64,000 nt of DNA. It comes from Plasmodium coatneyi. Lineage: Eukaryota; Apicomplexa; Aconoidasida; Haemosporida; Plasmodiidae. Under the pieces are notes generated by a model. It was not told the origin of the DNA and did no database searches. It saw only the letters and a list, made by a program, of their open reading frames with translations. The stretch is from the NCBI RefSeq assembly GCF_001680005.1, contig NC_033559.1, forward strand, positions 310,001-374,000. The letters are read 5' to 3'. The first letter of the stretch is position 1; the number at the start of each line of letters is the position of its first letter. Positions 1 through 11,220 of the stretch are shown here, piece by piece. Position numbers and translations under genes: made by a program.

Positions 1-887
1 TAAAAAAAGAAGAAAAAAAAGTGTGTACGCTGTTTCCCCATTTTTCTTAAATTTTTGTACCTAACATGACACACAAAGTGTGTTACACATTTTATAGAAA
101 AAGTGGGAAGAAGGTTGATTAAAGTGTAAAGTTAAAAGATCCCACATGAATGATCAATACCCAATGTACTGTTGAATTTTTTTCCAACTCTGCTTCCTCG
201 TTCTCTTCGTAAAATTCCTCCCATTTTTGATAAAAGAAAAAAAATAAAGAAAAAAAAAAAATTACAACCGCCCATCTGCAAGGTGACTTTCTGGTAGTAC
301 CTGAAAAAAAGGCCATGTTGTAAATAAACTCCGAGAAAGAAAAAAAAGGGAAAAAAAAAAAATGACCTTTGTGTGTGGTGCTGTACCTTTTCGCCCCATT
401 TTACAGAACCTATAAAAAAAAAAAAAAAGGAAGTTGTTTTACATCTCAATCGGTTCTCCACTTTGACCCTTAATTTCCACACAACCGTTTTTTTTTTCTA
501 CCTCCAAAATGAAAGCAGGTTGATGAGGAATAGGAAAATGATCTGTGCTTCTAACTCGCAGTGGCACAACATTTGTTCTTCCAAGATGAAAAAAAAAAAA
601 AAAAAAAAAAAAACACTAGGAACATTAAGAGCGCTACACAGATCTAAAACAGGTAAAAAGGAAAAACATGCACCATAACAAATCCCATTTTTGCAGGGTG
701 TAAAAAATTGCAAACGTTGAAATTTGGCTGTATTGTTAGGAACACTATTCAGCTTAAATTGTTAGAAAAAAAAAAGAAAAACCAAGTGACGTGTTTGACT
801 CTTAACCCAACTGATGAGCAAAAGTAGACTTCCTTTACAGCCACAGTTGTAAAAAAAAAAAAAAAAAAAAAAAGAAGTTATAGCAGG
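1..887. other. Noncoding, poly-A/T-rich flank
   Basis: I see no supportable gene here. The stretch holds many A or T homopolymers, the longest near 590-613 and 851-873. The open frames across it are mostly poly-Lys or poly-Phe readings of these tracts. It is probably intergenic or promoter sequence for the small gene starting at 888. Confidence 0.6.
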
Positions 888-1818
888 ATGAACTTCACGA
901 AACATGGTTTCCACCTCCTCGTTGGTAAATTAAAAGGGATAAAATTAGCACAGCTAATGAGATGGACCATCCTGTAGATTCCCCATCCGCACACACTTGA
1001 TTTTTCTTTCCCCTTCCGCAGTTTACCTTTTCCTCCTTTTCGATGTGTACGGCGGGGTGAACGTAAACCGGAAGAAGGCCATCCACAGTAACAAAAAAAA
1101 GATGAGGAAAAGAAAAAAAAAAGGCAAAGTTGATACCAACGCTCTTCATCTTCACGTAAACGACGAAATAATAACCGCATACTTTGACTAATGGCTCATT
1201 TTTTTTTTTCTTTTTTTTTTTTCCATTACTTCTTTCCATATATACATGTATGAGAGGGCTAAATGGAGAACGAAGCAACAACATTTCGATGGTAAGTTTG
1301 AGCACGACTTGAGTGACAAACAGTTCAGTTTGCATTACCCCTCTCCGTATCTAAGCGATGTGTTACACATCACGAGGGGGGTATAACCCCAAGCATTTTT
1401 CCATTTCACCCCGTTATATAATAAACCCCTAACGTTGGCACCTTCTTTTTATCCCATTTGCAGGCCACAATTCTCAGCCAAGACGGGGACGGATACCTTT
1501 GCCACTGCTCTGTTTTGGTAAGTCAAAAAAAAAAAAAAAAAAGCAAAACGGAGAGAGGGGACGTTCAGAAAAGAATATTCCAAGGGAGGCGTTGCCATAG
1601 GCAAACAGGCACAAATATTTTAGCGAAAAAGGAAAAAAAGAAGAAGTTCAAATTTAAAGTGTAAAAATTAAATGGCAAAACACTTCTTCCCACAGGGACG
1701 CTGTTTCAGTCGAAGTAAATGCAACGTGGTGCTATTTCTGATGACCGGTGGCGCAGTCTTATCCGTGGTTTTAATTGCCATTTTGATTCAGCGTGCGACC
1801 CACCTCCCCCTTAAGTAA
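888..1818 (+). CDS. Small four-exon secretory/membrane protein, unrecognised
   Basis: Hand-built model: exons 888-924, 1022-1155, 1464-1517 and 1696-1818, giving about 115 aa. Phases agree at all three junctions (phase 1, 0, 0), donors are GTAAAT, GTAAAC and GTAAGT, and acceptors are CAG. Exon 1 plus the start of exon 2 encode a classic signal peptide (MNFTKHGFHLL, then VVYLFLLF). A Lys/Arg-rich stretch follows, then a short Cys-containing segment (CHC in exon 3). Exon 4 encodes a hydrophobic span (NVVLFLMTGGAVLSVVLIAI) with a short tail. The signal peptide appears only after splicing, so no single open frame shows the gene. Exon 2 could instead read on to a stop at 1191, and an extra small exon near 1250-1291 is possible. 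I do not recognise the family. A surface or secretory-pathway location is inferred from the signal peptide and span. Confidence 0.5.
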
Positions 1819-2928
1819 GTTAATAGGGAAGGAACTAAGATATCCGGTTCCGTCTACTTGTGCAGATCCTCCATTTGGCCATGCAGTCTGGCGTGATGGA
1901 ACATGGAAGCTTCTTCCCTCGAAGGAACTACCACCTCAATCATGTATGTTCCTTCACGCACACAGGGCCAGGGCGAAGAAGAAGGAAGAAACAACGAAAA
2001 GGGCAAGCATAAAAAAGGCAGAGACGAAAAAGTAGCGCACATTACACAAGCGGTTTGTAAGCAAAGGAAAGTTGGACCAGGCGGAGGGCATTCCTTTCTT
2101 CGATGAATAATGAGCAGCATAAGGAGACACCTGCATAAGCGGCTCCCTCCCAGTTGACGCACAAATTAGTTGTCCACGCGTTTGTCGCACACAGCAAGAA
2201 CATGATGAATAGGTCATGGCGGTATTTTTCATGTACGCGTCTGCAAAATGTTTGCACTGCGTGAGTAGTGTCTACTTCACCAGCAAAGAAGTAATCATTA
2301 TTTTATTTTATTTTTTTTTTTGTTCGTTTTAATAGCCCATTAATTTTACTTTTCTCTAATTACACCTTCCGCTCTTTACGTTGGTCCCTTCATTTCCTTT
2401 CCTGTGATATTTCACTATGAATCACTCGAAAAAGGAAAAACTGACGCACCGGAGTGTATTACGGAAGGGGACCAAAAGTTATAAAATTGAAATTTTAAAG
2501 TAGGGGCACCTCGGGGGGGTTCCTCCTGGGCAGAGCCTCCCCAAACTACTCCCTGCTCAAATGGGAGGAAGAAGCACACCCTCATAACTGCTTTTCAAAT
2601 TTATACATTCAAATAGCATTAATCAATAGGAAGCTCTCCTCCAGTGGCGCAAAAAATTATTTAAGGAACTCACAAGGGAGAGTTTAGATGCACATGGGGG
2701 TGTCTTTTCCGACGAACGCAAAGAAAATGAGCAGGCTATTAATAAAATGTTTACGGAAAAAAAAAAATAAAGAAGAAGAATGAAAAAAATATAGGAACAA
2801 AGAAAAAAAGAGAAAAGATGCCATTTGGCTCCTTTCCATACACACACTATATATGCACTGTATATAGAAACTGTGCGAACTTTGCAATCATTTATGCTCC
2901 CTCTGGGAAAGGGAACATCGCTTTAATG
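1819..2928. other. Noncoding spacer before KIR gene 1
   Basis: No convincing gene. An alternative 3' exon of the small upstream gene could lie near 1867-2035 (an acceptor at 1866 and an open Lys-rich frame), but I could not decide this. The rest is AT-rich, with a T-tract near 2310-2321. Confidence 0.4.
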
Positions 2929-5255
2929 CTATATACGATGGTAACTGATATTTTTTCTCCCTTCGTTCCTTCGTTGGTCACTTCTTTGTCTCTGTTGTCG
3001 TTGTTGTGGACGTTGTTGTCTTCCATTATTACTTGTTCTGTTGAGGTTCGAATTATATATGGTAGATGTATCTGTCATGGAATCTGTTGCTGTTGAACCT
3101 TCTGCTGTTGAATAATCAACAGAATACTCTGTTGAGCTGTCTTCTGTGAGTGTATCGAAATCATGTTTGACTGATCTTTTCCTTCTGTTACTTCTAACAA
3201 TGTTGTTGTTCCTTCTTCCTCCAAAGGAGAGGGTGTTTTTTATCCCAGAAGGTAAAAGATCATACTACGAAAGTGAATAAAAAAGGAGTGACGAAGGTGG
3301 TAGATGGAAGGAAGTCTGTTAGGGTGGGAATATGTATCACATAATACAGTTTATTCTATATTGTTCCCCTTTTCTAAAATATAAAGACAAATATTAGTAA
3401 ATGATGTTATTTATATTTTAAAATGTGCCCAAATAGTTACCTTGTAAAGGAAGAAAGCAACTGTTGGTAATCCTATTAATGCTGCAGCGGCGGAAGAGCC
3501 GACGATTGGGCCGGCAGCACTTTGTTCTACTTGTGATGCAGTGTCATGCTGCTTCTTAGAAAGAGCTTCCTTATATGGTGCTGTATATTTTAGATCTAAC
3601 TTAGTGATTTTGTAAAGTTTATCACTCTGCCCAGTTATATGTTTTGCTTCAGATGTTAGGGTCAGTGGGTTCTGACTACTGTCTTCCGCATACTTGAACT
3701 TGAATTCCTTACAATATGGATCATCGACCGCTTTGCTCTTACAATCAGCAAGAACCTTTTCAAATGCTGTTTTAGCTTGGTCAAGGTGGTTGTAATATTG
3801 ATCATCACAGGAATTGCTATTAGAATTTAGTTTCATCCTTATATCGTCATAGTCATTAGAGAAGTCATTTACAATTTTCCAATAACTGAACATTGTCTGG
3901 TTAATTTCCTTGGCGTCTTCGTATAGAAGTGTACAATTGTCCTTAACATCAAATTCTTGCAATGCGTCATAAATGCATTGCATGGCTTTTAAAAATGAAC
4001 TACTATTCGTAATTCCATCACTTCTCCATACTATATCCCCCAACCAGTAGTACAGGAAACCGCAACGCACATCATTGTCTCCATCGACTCCAATCGCGGA
4101 CGATACATGACACAAACCTTTTGTAATCTTCTCTGTATTAGATGCAATTTCAGGACATTTGTCCAACTGGGTCTTCACTCCTCTTTCTTTAGCGCTATAC
4201 TCACAGGTACCTTCCTTCTTCTCGAACCTGTTATAGTATTTTACTTTAGAGGCCAACCTGTCTAAAGTCCCTGCCTACAAATATGGTCAGCACAAATGCA
4301 CATATGTTTTCTTGCGTGTTCTTATATTTTTATTGTACTACGCATGAATTATTATTATTCGTGTATATATATATTTATGCAAATTCATTTTAAACATGAA
4401 GATAGTAACCGTTAGGTATGATTGACCCTCTCCTGCCTGTGTAGCGCGGCTCGATGCTGGCCCTGTAGGACATGTTGTAGTAAGCAGTTTATCCGGGTCG
4501 TATTCATCCTGCTTCTTTTGAAATTCCTCACAATATGGGTTGTCCTTATCGATCAGACAATCTTGGTATACATTTTTATGTACTTTATCAATGCTCTGCA
4601 CGTAGGTCTTATATTTCTGTGCACATGGAGACCCACTACTCTGCAACAGTGACTTTATTCCATTATAGTTATGCCAATAGTCGAAGACGATTTTTCTTTC
4701 TTTGATAGTTTTTTCATTAATACTTTGATTGTCCAGAATTGTACACTCGCTTGTCTTAAAGAAATCTTCCACGGCCTGAAGGATGTCCTGTATTACCGTT
4801 GAAAATGAATCCTCCTTTATACTGCCCAATAGTGCATTCACTATCCAGTAATATAAAAAATTACAACGATCCTTATAGGATGGATCGGTGCTCTGCATAT
4901 TGGATATGCAGCAATAGGCCTTTACAATTTTTTCCTTATAGCTGCTAATACTAGAATGTTTCCCTAATTCACTTTCCAAGGCCTGTTTAGAACTTTCATC
5001 ACATTCCTTGCAGTCTGTTCCATTGAACTTATCATAGAAATATTCATAGGAAGGTAATTGTTGCAAATCCTGTTCCTACAAGTGTCATTCGGCGGGGTGT
5101 ATATATATGTTACCACATATTTTGTGCTCGCTAAGTTAACTCATTATGTACATAAATTACTATGTGCATAATATTTATGTATCCACATTAAATACGAGAG
5201 TAACAGGTAAGAACGGTTCCGGTGCTCCGGTTTCTGCGGGTGCGGTTTCTGACAT
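2929..5255 (-). CDS. KIR: KIR variant antigen 1, two extracellular domains
   Basis: Four-exon model: 5255-5205 (17 codons, begins MSETAPAETG), 5075-4410, 4274-3441 and 3264-2929, about 628 aa. All introns are phase 0. Exons 2 and 3 each encode one KIR-type domain: each opens with an LPS-like motif and Y-Y/F-x-K/R-F, then the Cys and CxFLYYW signatures. Exon 3 ends in a transmembrane segment (AAAALIGLPTVAFFLYK). Exon 4 is the conserved tail, starting KYDLLPSGIKNTL and ending in a Gln/Arg-rich ISYHRI. There is no signal peptide, as is usual for this family. KIR proteins are variant antigens thought to reach the infected red-cell surface. The gene points away from the telomere-repeat palindrome at 6.2-7.4 kb and mirrors KIR gene 2. 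It appears intact. Confidence 0.85.
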
Positions 5256-6227
5256 GGTGCATATGTTACTGCTACTTATATGTGTGCTCTTTCCTGTATT
5301 TATAATGTTAATATATGCTATAGAATGTTCATATAATTAGAAAAAAGAGAAGTATGTATACCCTTGGCTGTTCTATCATCATTAGTACATAGAACAAAAC
5401 TTCTCCTATTCTATACTCATTTTTCATTGTTCGAATGATAACATACACACACACATCCATGTAGTAAATGAGCACATGTATATATAATTAAGGCAAAAAA
5501 ATGTAGGATCAAGTTCATTGTGGAAGTAAAATAAAAAAGAGACGCCCAAATTTTATATCTTCTTCCTTATTTATTATATTATTCTACCCTGTACTTGATT
5601 ACTCAAAACGTTATACTAATATTTATCTTACTCCCCTTCTTCATTGTACATTTATGAAGGCACTATACTATTACTTATATGTACCTCCTATTACACACAT
5701 AAGAATATAACTTCTCCTCCCTCTTAGCAAAAACTTCTTTATTCACTATTATTTTGCTATTTACACTTATCTAAAAGTATTTTTGAGATAAATTTATGAA
5801 CATTTGGTGTAATACATTTCCGCATTGTGTTCATCCCTCCCCTTCCTAACATGTGCACGTTCATCAATATTAAATAAGGAATGTTTACTCATAAAAAATA
5901 AGAGAAGAACGGATATAAAGTAGAGGAAGTTGCATTATTTATTTATGCACAAAAAATACGCACATTCCTATAAGAATATTGCTTATTGTACACTCTTTTT
6001 CGTTCATTAATGCTTAGTAATAACAGTGCCACTCTTCTCACTTTCCTTCCCCCTTAAGGACATTATAATTAATTTACACAGTTTAAATACATTCTATCAT
6101 TTCAGGTCTTCCTTCCATTCTCCTCTCAATAAAGATTATATTTCTATACATATTAATGTGCTCCTCCATTTCCCTCTTTCTTCTGATGACTATGGTATAA
6201 ATACATTTTTCACATATAAAAAGTTTT
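5256..6227. other. AT-rich upstream region of KIR gene 1
   Basis: AT-rich with scattered CT-rich runs and no gene. It should contain the KIR gene 1 promoter (minus strand), but I cannot point to a defined element. Confidence 0.5.
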
Positions 6228-6965
6228 CAGGGTTTAGGGTTCATGGTTCAGCGTTTAGGGTTCAGCGTTTAGGGTTCAGCGTTTAGGGTTCAGCTTTTAG
6301 GGTTCAGCTTTTAGGGTTCAGCTTTTAGGGTTCAGCTTTCAGGGTTCAGCTTTTAGGGTTCAGCTTTTAGGGTTCAGCTTTTAGGGTTCAGCTTTTAGGG
6401 TTCAGCGTTTAGTGGTCAAGCTTTAGCGTTTTTGGTTCAGGCTTTAGGGTTTAAGGTTCAGGATTTAATGTTCAGAGTTGGGGCTTCAGGGTTCAGGATT
6501 TAGAGTTAATGGTTCAGGGCTTAGGCTTCGTGGCTCCTCATTTAGTGTTCAGTGTTTAGGTTATAAGTTTTGGAAATGAGGTTATGGGTTTCAGTGTTTA
6601 GATTTAAGCGTTGAAAGCCTAGGTTTTAAGGTCTAGTCCTTAGGTTTCAGTCATTTAGGGTTCAGGTTTTAGGCTTTAGGGCTCAGACTTTTGTGTTTAT
6701 GTTTTAGGGCTTAAGTTTTAGGTTTTAGTTTTCAGGATTTTAGATTTCATGGTTTTAGGTTTCAGGTTTTAGGGTTGAGGCTTTAGGATTTTGGGTTAGG
6801 GGTTCAGTGTTTAGGGTTTAAGGTTTAGGGCTGTGGCCTTTAATGTTTAGTTTTTAGGTGTCAGCGTTTAGGATTTAGGGCTCAGGATTTAGGACTCAGT
6901 GTTTAGACTTATGATTTTAGGATTTAGGTTTTAGCATTTCAATGTTTATATTTAATGTTCAGTTT
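6228..6965 (+). repeat. Interstitial telomere-like array, G-rich strand
   Basis: Heptads of the Plasmodium telomere type, GGGTTCA and GGGTTTA. The best-kept part (about 6228-6420) is a regular 14-bp unit alternating GGGTTCA with a GCTTTTA or GCGTTTA variant. From about 6420 to 6965 the array decays into mixed TTTAGG and GGTTCAGG pieces. The G-rich strand reads left to right, the orientation of a right-hand chromosome end. Interstitial GGGTT(T/C)A tracts near KIR and SICAvar genes are described for P. knowlesi. Confidence 0.92.
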
Positions 6966-7039
6966 TTTTACATAGGATCAATTAATAGAACCTTTTCCCC
7001 GGAATTTGAGCAATGAAAATCCAACTTCTCAACGCTGTA

Positions 7040-7440
7040 AACTTAAAGCGGTGAACTCTAAAACCCTGAACTCCGAAATATTAAACTCTGAGACCTAAAA
7101 ATTAAAAAATAAAGACCACAACCCTAAACCTTAAACCCTAAACATTGAACACATAAAACAAAAGCCTAAAGCCTGAACACCTAAACCTGAAAACAAAAAT
7201 TCTGAAACCTAAAACTATTAAATCTAAACCCTGAACCCTAAAATCTAAACCCTGAACGCTGAAACCTAAAACCTGAACGGTGAAACCTAAAACCTGAACG
7301 CTGAAACCTAAACTCTGAACACTGAACCCTAAACCCTGGACCCTAAATCCTAAACCCTGAATCCTAAGGACTGAAATCCTAAAACCTGAACCATAGACCG
7401 TAAACCCTAATGCCCGAACCCTAAAACGCAGAACCCTATT
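7040..7440 (-). repeat. Interstitial telomere-like array, C-rich strand (inverted arm)
   Basis: The complementary repeat: CCCTAAA and CCCTGAA heptads on the plus strand, including a local longer unit of the form CTGAAACCTAAAACCTGAACG near 7257-7320. Its orientation is opposite to the 6228-6965 array. The pair is therefore a head-to-head inverted repeat around a spacer of about 75 bp. Confidence 0.9.
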
Positions 7441-8501
7441 TTACAATGAAGAGCAGTATAGCTGAATCTGGAGGTGACCACGTAGAACCATGGTTTTATA
7501 TGAATGTAGTACACGTGTGGGAAATAAAACAAGGGAGAGCCTTCTCAACTTTGAGAATTAAAAGTGAAATAGAAGTAAGGAAGAAAATGTTGAAGGAAGT
7601 AAAAAAGGAAAAGTGAAGGAAAACAAGTTAAGAAGAGATATCAATATATAAGTTGAAGTGCGAGTTAAGGAAGGGCAGTTCAATTAAGGAATTATGTACA
7701 TCTATTGTAAATGAATTATTTATGATATATTTAAGGGAAAGAAAGAAGAAATAAACGGAAGAATATGAATAAATCCTAATTGAAATGTTTTCTTTAAGCC
7801 AACATTGTACCAATGTAGTAGATATAATACATGGTAGGGAAGGAGGTGTACATAGTGTAGTAGTAAAATATTGTACGAATAATAATAATAATCATACACA
7901 GTTTCAAATAGAGTTTATTGTAGTAATAGTGGTGAATTGTTACGAATAATAATATACACACTTCAGGGTTGTGTAGTGCGTGTGGAATAAAGTGAATACA
8001 TAAACAATTTCGATTAAATTTTGAAATTTTTTTTTTCTTTTCTTTTTACTTTAATAATTTTCTAATATTTGTACAAACACCTGACTCTGTTGCATGCATA
8101 TGGTAGTTTAGAATATATACGTGCAGTTTGTTATCATGGTATAAGAATTAAATAGTGCACATTGTTGAGGAAGGGAGAAGAAGTAAAAATTTCACATTTA
8201 TAAAACTTTCAATGATAAGCCTACTGGAATAAGTAAACATTTCGCACATATGTATAATCCTTCATGAGAAAGAAAGGAAGTAGAAGGAAGCCAACTTTCA
8301 ATAAAAAATTTTTTGTTCTATGTACCCAAAGGAATATGTGCGAAAAATGGTAGGGAGGATAAGGTGACTGAGGATCTTTTCATTCTTCTTTTTTTACAAT
8401 ATAAACAGTTATGTATTAAGTATGTAGTGCTCTGTACATAGTGTAGTGAACTGCAGAGTAAGGTATAAATACACATATAATTTGCCAATTACACTTTTCA
8501 G
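7441..8501. other. Upstream region of KIR gene 2, first exon not resolved
   Basis: AT-rich. An ATG at 7446 opens MKSSIAESGGDH followed by a phase-0 GT, directly to the right of the telomere array; it could be a first exon of KIR gene 2 or a relic exon, but the intron would be about 1 kb. A second option is the ATG at 8320 (MYPKEYVRKM, then GTAGGG, phase 0). Neither resembles the MSET-type first exon of KIR 1. A TGCATGCA palindrome lies at 8091-8098. Confidence 0.4.
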
Positions 8502-10668
8502 GCGGCAGGTTCAATTACATTACCCTCAGAACAAATGTACGCTGAATGCGATAAGAAGGACTGTACGAACAGAGAATATAAGATGAGTCAACAGTGCAAC
8601 GAAGGAATAATAGGAGGTGTGAAGAAAGCGTTAAGGACGTGGACGACTGTTGATCAGAACTTGGATGAAAAAATTGTAAGAAACTATTACATCGCATCTA
8701 CGGTAAACACAAATGGCAGCCCATCCTACTATGACCCCTGTTACTTTTTGTTTTTCTGGATTGGTGACAAAATAAAAGACAAATTGAGGGCGACAAAACC
8801 ATATTTTGCGGACGCCATGAAAGACATTTACGCATCACTGGCAAATTTCCCATGGAATGGAAGGGATCAGTACCAAAAAAGGGTGTGCACTAATATATAC
8901 CCTGAAATTATGAAAACTGTTTTCAAAGTTCTTAAAGAATTTTTTGATTACGAATATAACAGTAAAGCTCTAAAGGATAAGGAGGAGTGTAATAAATATT
9001 TCAGTTCACAGTACATCACAGATCGTGCGAGTGCTCAGGACGGATATTCATGGTCATGTAGTAAATGTGGGAACAGTGAGAATAAGTATTGTACAGAATT
9101 TAAGCAGAAATATATGAAGAACGGTGTGTGTACGAATTCAACATTACCACAATTAACATGTAAAACAGTACAAGAACCAGAACCTGTAGAAGTGCAAAGA
9201 GTAAAGCAAAGACTACTACAGGTTACTTCCCTCCTTCATCTTCTCATTTAAATGAACCAATGTACCAATATATACACGTAGCAACGTAGACGTCGCAATT
9301 ACGTTGCATATTATACATAATATAATATGGTGAAAATGTAATGAGCAAATGTGTAAGGAACATATATAGGAACACTTGTTTATCTATTTCACTCTTTTGC
9401 TAATTACTTCTGTAGGAGGATGGCGAGTCGGATGAATTACCTTCAATGGAAAGGTACTATGGATTCGACAGAGGAGAAGGAAACCATGGGGACAGGAGCG
9501 AAGGGGACGAGGGAGCTACGTGTAACTGGAAAGAGAAGGAGACTGCATTGAAGGCTGCTGTGGGCACTGCACTAGGGAGTTACGCACAAATTAATGTGGA
9601 TAAGGAAAAAATCGCAAAAGCGTGGTGTCACGTAACAAATGGTGCGAACGAAGAAGCAGGGGCGGCAGGGGAAGTACCGAAGAAAAATGTGGAGGGTGTT
9701 GTATATGACCTCCTTTATTATTGGCTAGGGAGTAAAGTATGTATAAGTCCAGGCAGGAGTAAAACGTTTTCAAAAATTATGGGTGAAATTTTCAGTGCAC
9801 TGCAGAGTGTCTTCAGTGATATTACGTATGGACGCATATACAAGGATATTGACGAAGACACTTTCAAGAATATGGAAATACTATTCAGGTATAACTTGGA
9901 TAAGGATACTATAACAGCAGATCCAGAAGGAGAAGGGAAACCGTGCCCTCCGAAGTATGAAGATTACCTACAGAAAGTACAGTGTGCTTATAAAACTGTA
10001 CGTGCGCAATGTGAAGGAGAGGAAAATAGTGGAAGTGGCTGGTGTCAGAAATTTCAGGAATGGTATCCGAAGGATAAACAGAACGACGAATTAGATATAA
10101 AGTGTAAATTGGCAAGTACGGAAGATTGCACAGAAATAAGTAGTCCTGAATACCAAGGAAGTTTAGCGCAGTCCACCACTGCAACTGCCATTTCCTCCAT
10201 ATTGGGGCTAGTTGGAATACCATCGATTGTTTTCTTCTTATATAAAGTAATGACTGTTACCACTATGTGTATATGTAACTATATATGGACATATATATAT
10301 AGCCTATATATGGTATATATGTGTACATACTACACACACCCGTTTTTTTTTTCTTTTTTTCTTCCCTTTCGTAGTATGGTCTCCTACCTTCTTGGTTTGG
10401 TAACGACTCTAGAAGAACAAGCACAAAGAGGAGAACGACCAAAAATGAGTTCAACACACTGGGGGACGATTCAACAGTAGGAGGTTCAACAACAGAGTAT
10501 GATTCAACACTTGATTCAGGAACAGATTATTCCACATCAAATCTGTCAAGAACAACAATAGACAATTCTACCATATATGAAGGGCCATCTAGAAGAGGAA
10601 GAACAAATAATGGAAGGAAAAGTCAACAACAACAGAATAGAAAAAATATAAGTTATCGACGTATGTAA
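8502..10668 (+). CDS. KIR: KIR variant antigen 2, two extracellular domains, 5' exon unresolved
   Basis: Three exons are supported: 8502-9221 (240 codons), 9416-10246 (277 codons) and 10375-10668 (97 codons plus stop). All junctions are phase 0. Each of the first two exons is a KIR-type domain; the first opens LPSEQMYAECDKKDC, the second LPSMERYYGFD. The second ends in a membrane span (AISSILGLVGIPSIVFFLYK). The tail exon begins YGLLPSWFGND, has Ser/Thr-rich repeats, and ends NISYRRM. The exon 2 donor is GTTACT, the same hexamer used twice in KIR gene 1. A short 5' coding exon is expected upstream of the acceptor at 8501 but is not identified, so the gene is either intact with an unseen first exon or lacks its start. 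It diverges from KIR gene 1 across the telomere palindrome. Confidence 0.8.
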
Positions 10669-11220
10669 TATGTACCATATTAAATGTGTAATGTCCCTTC
10701 CCCCCTCTTCTCCTCGGGAGGGGGTAATATAAATAACCCCTTAAAGCTCATATATAGTGTACAAGGTTACAAATGGCATTCTTCCTTACCTTTATTCCTT
10801 TTCTTTCTTTTTTCTTTTCTTGTTTTTTTAAATGTACTAAGGTGTACAAGTTTTTTGTGTAACCAATATACGTGAAAAAAAAAAATTTCGCTTCACTCTA
10901 TTCTGATTTGTTCGTAAATTCTTTTTTTACTGAGAAGATCCAAAATATGTTAAATTTCTTTCTGTTATAGATTTTTTACCTTCATAAGTTTTTTCTTCTC
11001 TTAATAATCTTTTTTTCCTAATTCCAATGAAGGTTCTAATTATGGACATATTTGAAAAAAGTGCTCCTCCAAGTGTTGCGCGAATTATATGTTTCGCCCT
11101 GCCCCCCTTTTTTATGTTATACATCGTTTTAGATGTGCGTTTCACATATGAAGCCGGAATAGCGGTTTTTACATAAAAGAGGAAGAAAGTTGCGTCTTCC
11201 GCTTTATTTTACTATAATTT
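10669..11220. other. 3' flank of KIR gene 2
   Basis: AT-rich flank with T-tracts. No gene is supported; the open frame antisense at 10927-11145 has no start context or family signal. Confidence 0.5.

Noticed and set aside
6026..6286. Open frame running into the telomere-like array
   Set aside because: Its end is translation of the heptad repeat; not coding.
7446..7620. ATG frame right of the telomere array as a SICAvar or KIR first exon
   Set aside because: Not close enough to either family's first exon to annotate; kept only as a note under the KIR 2 upstream region.
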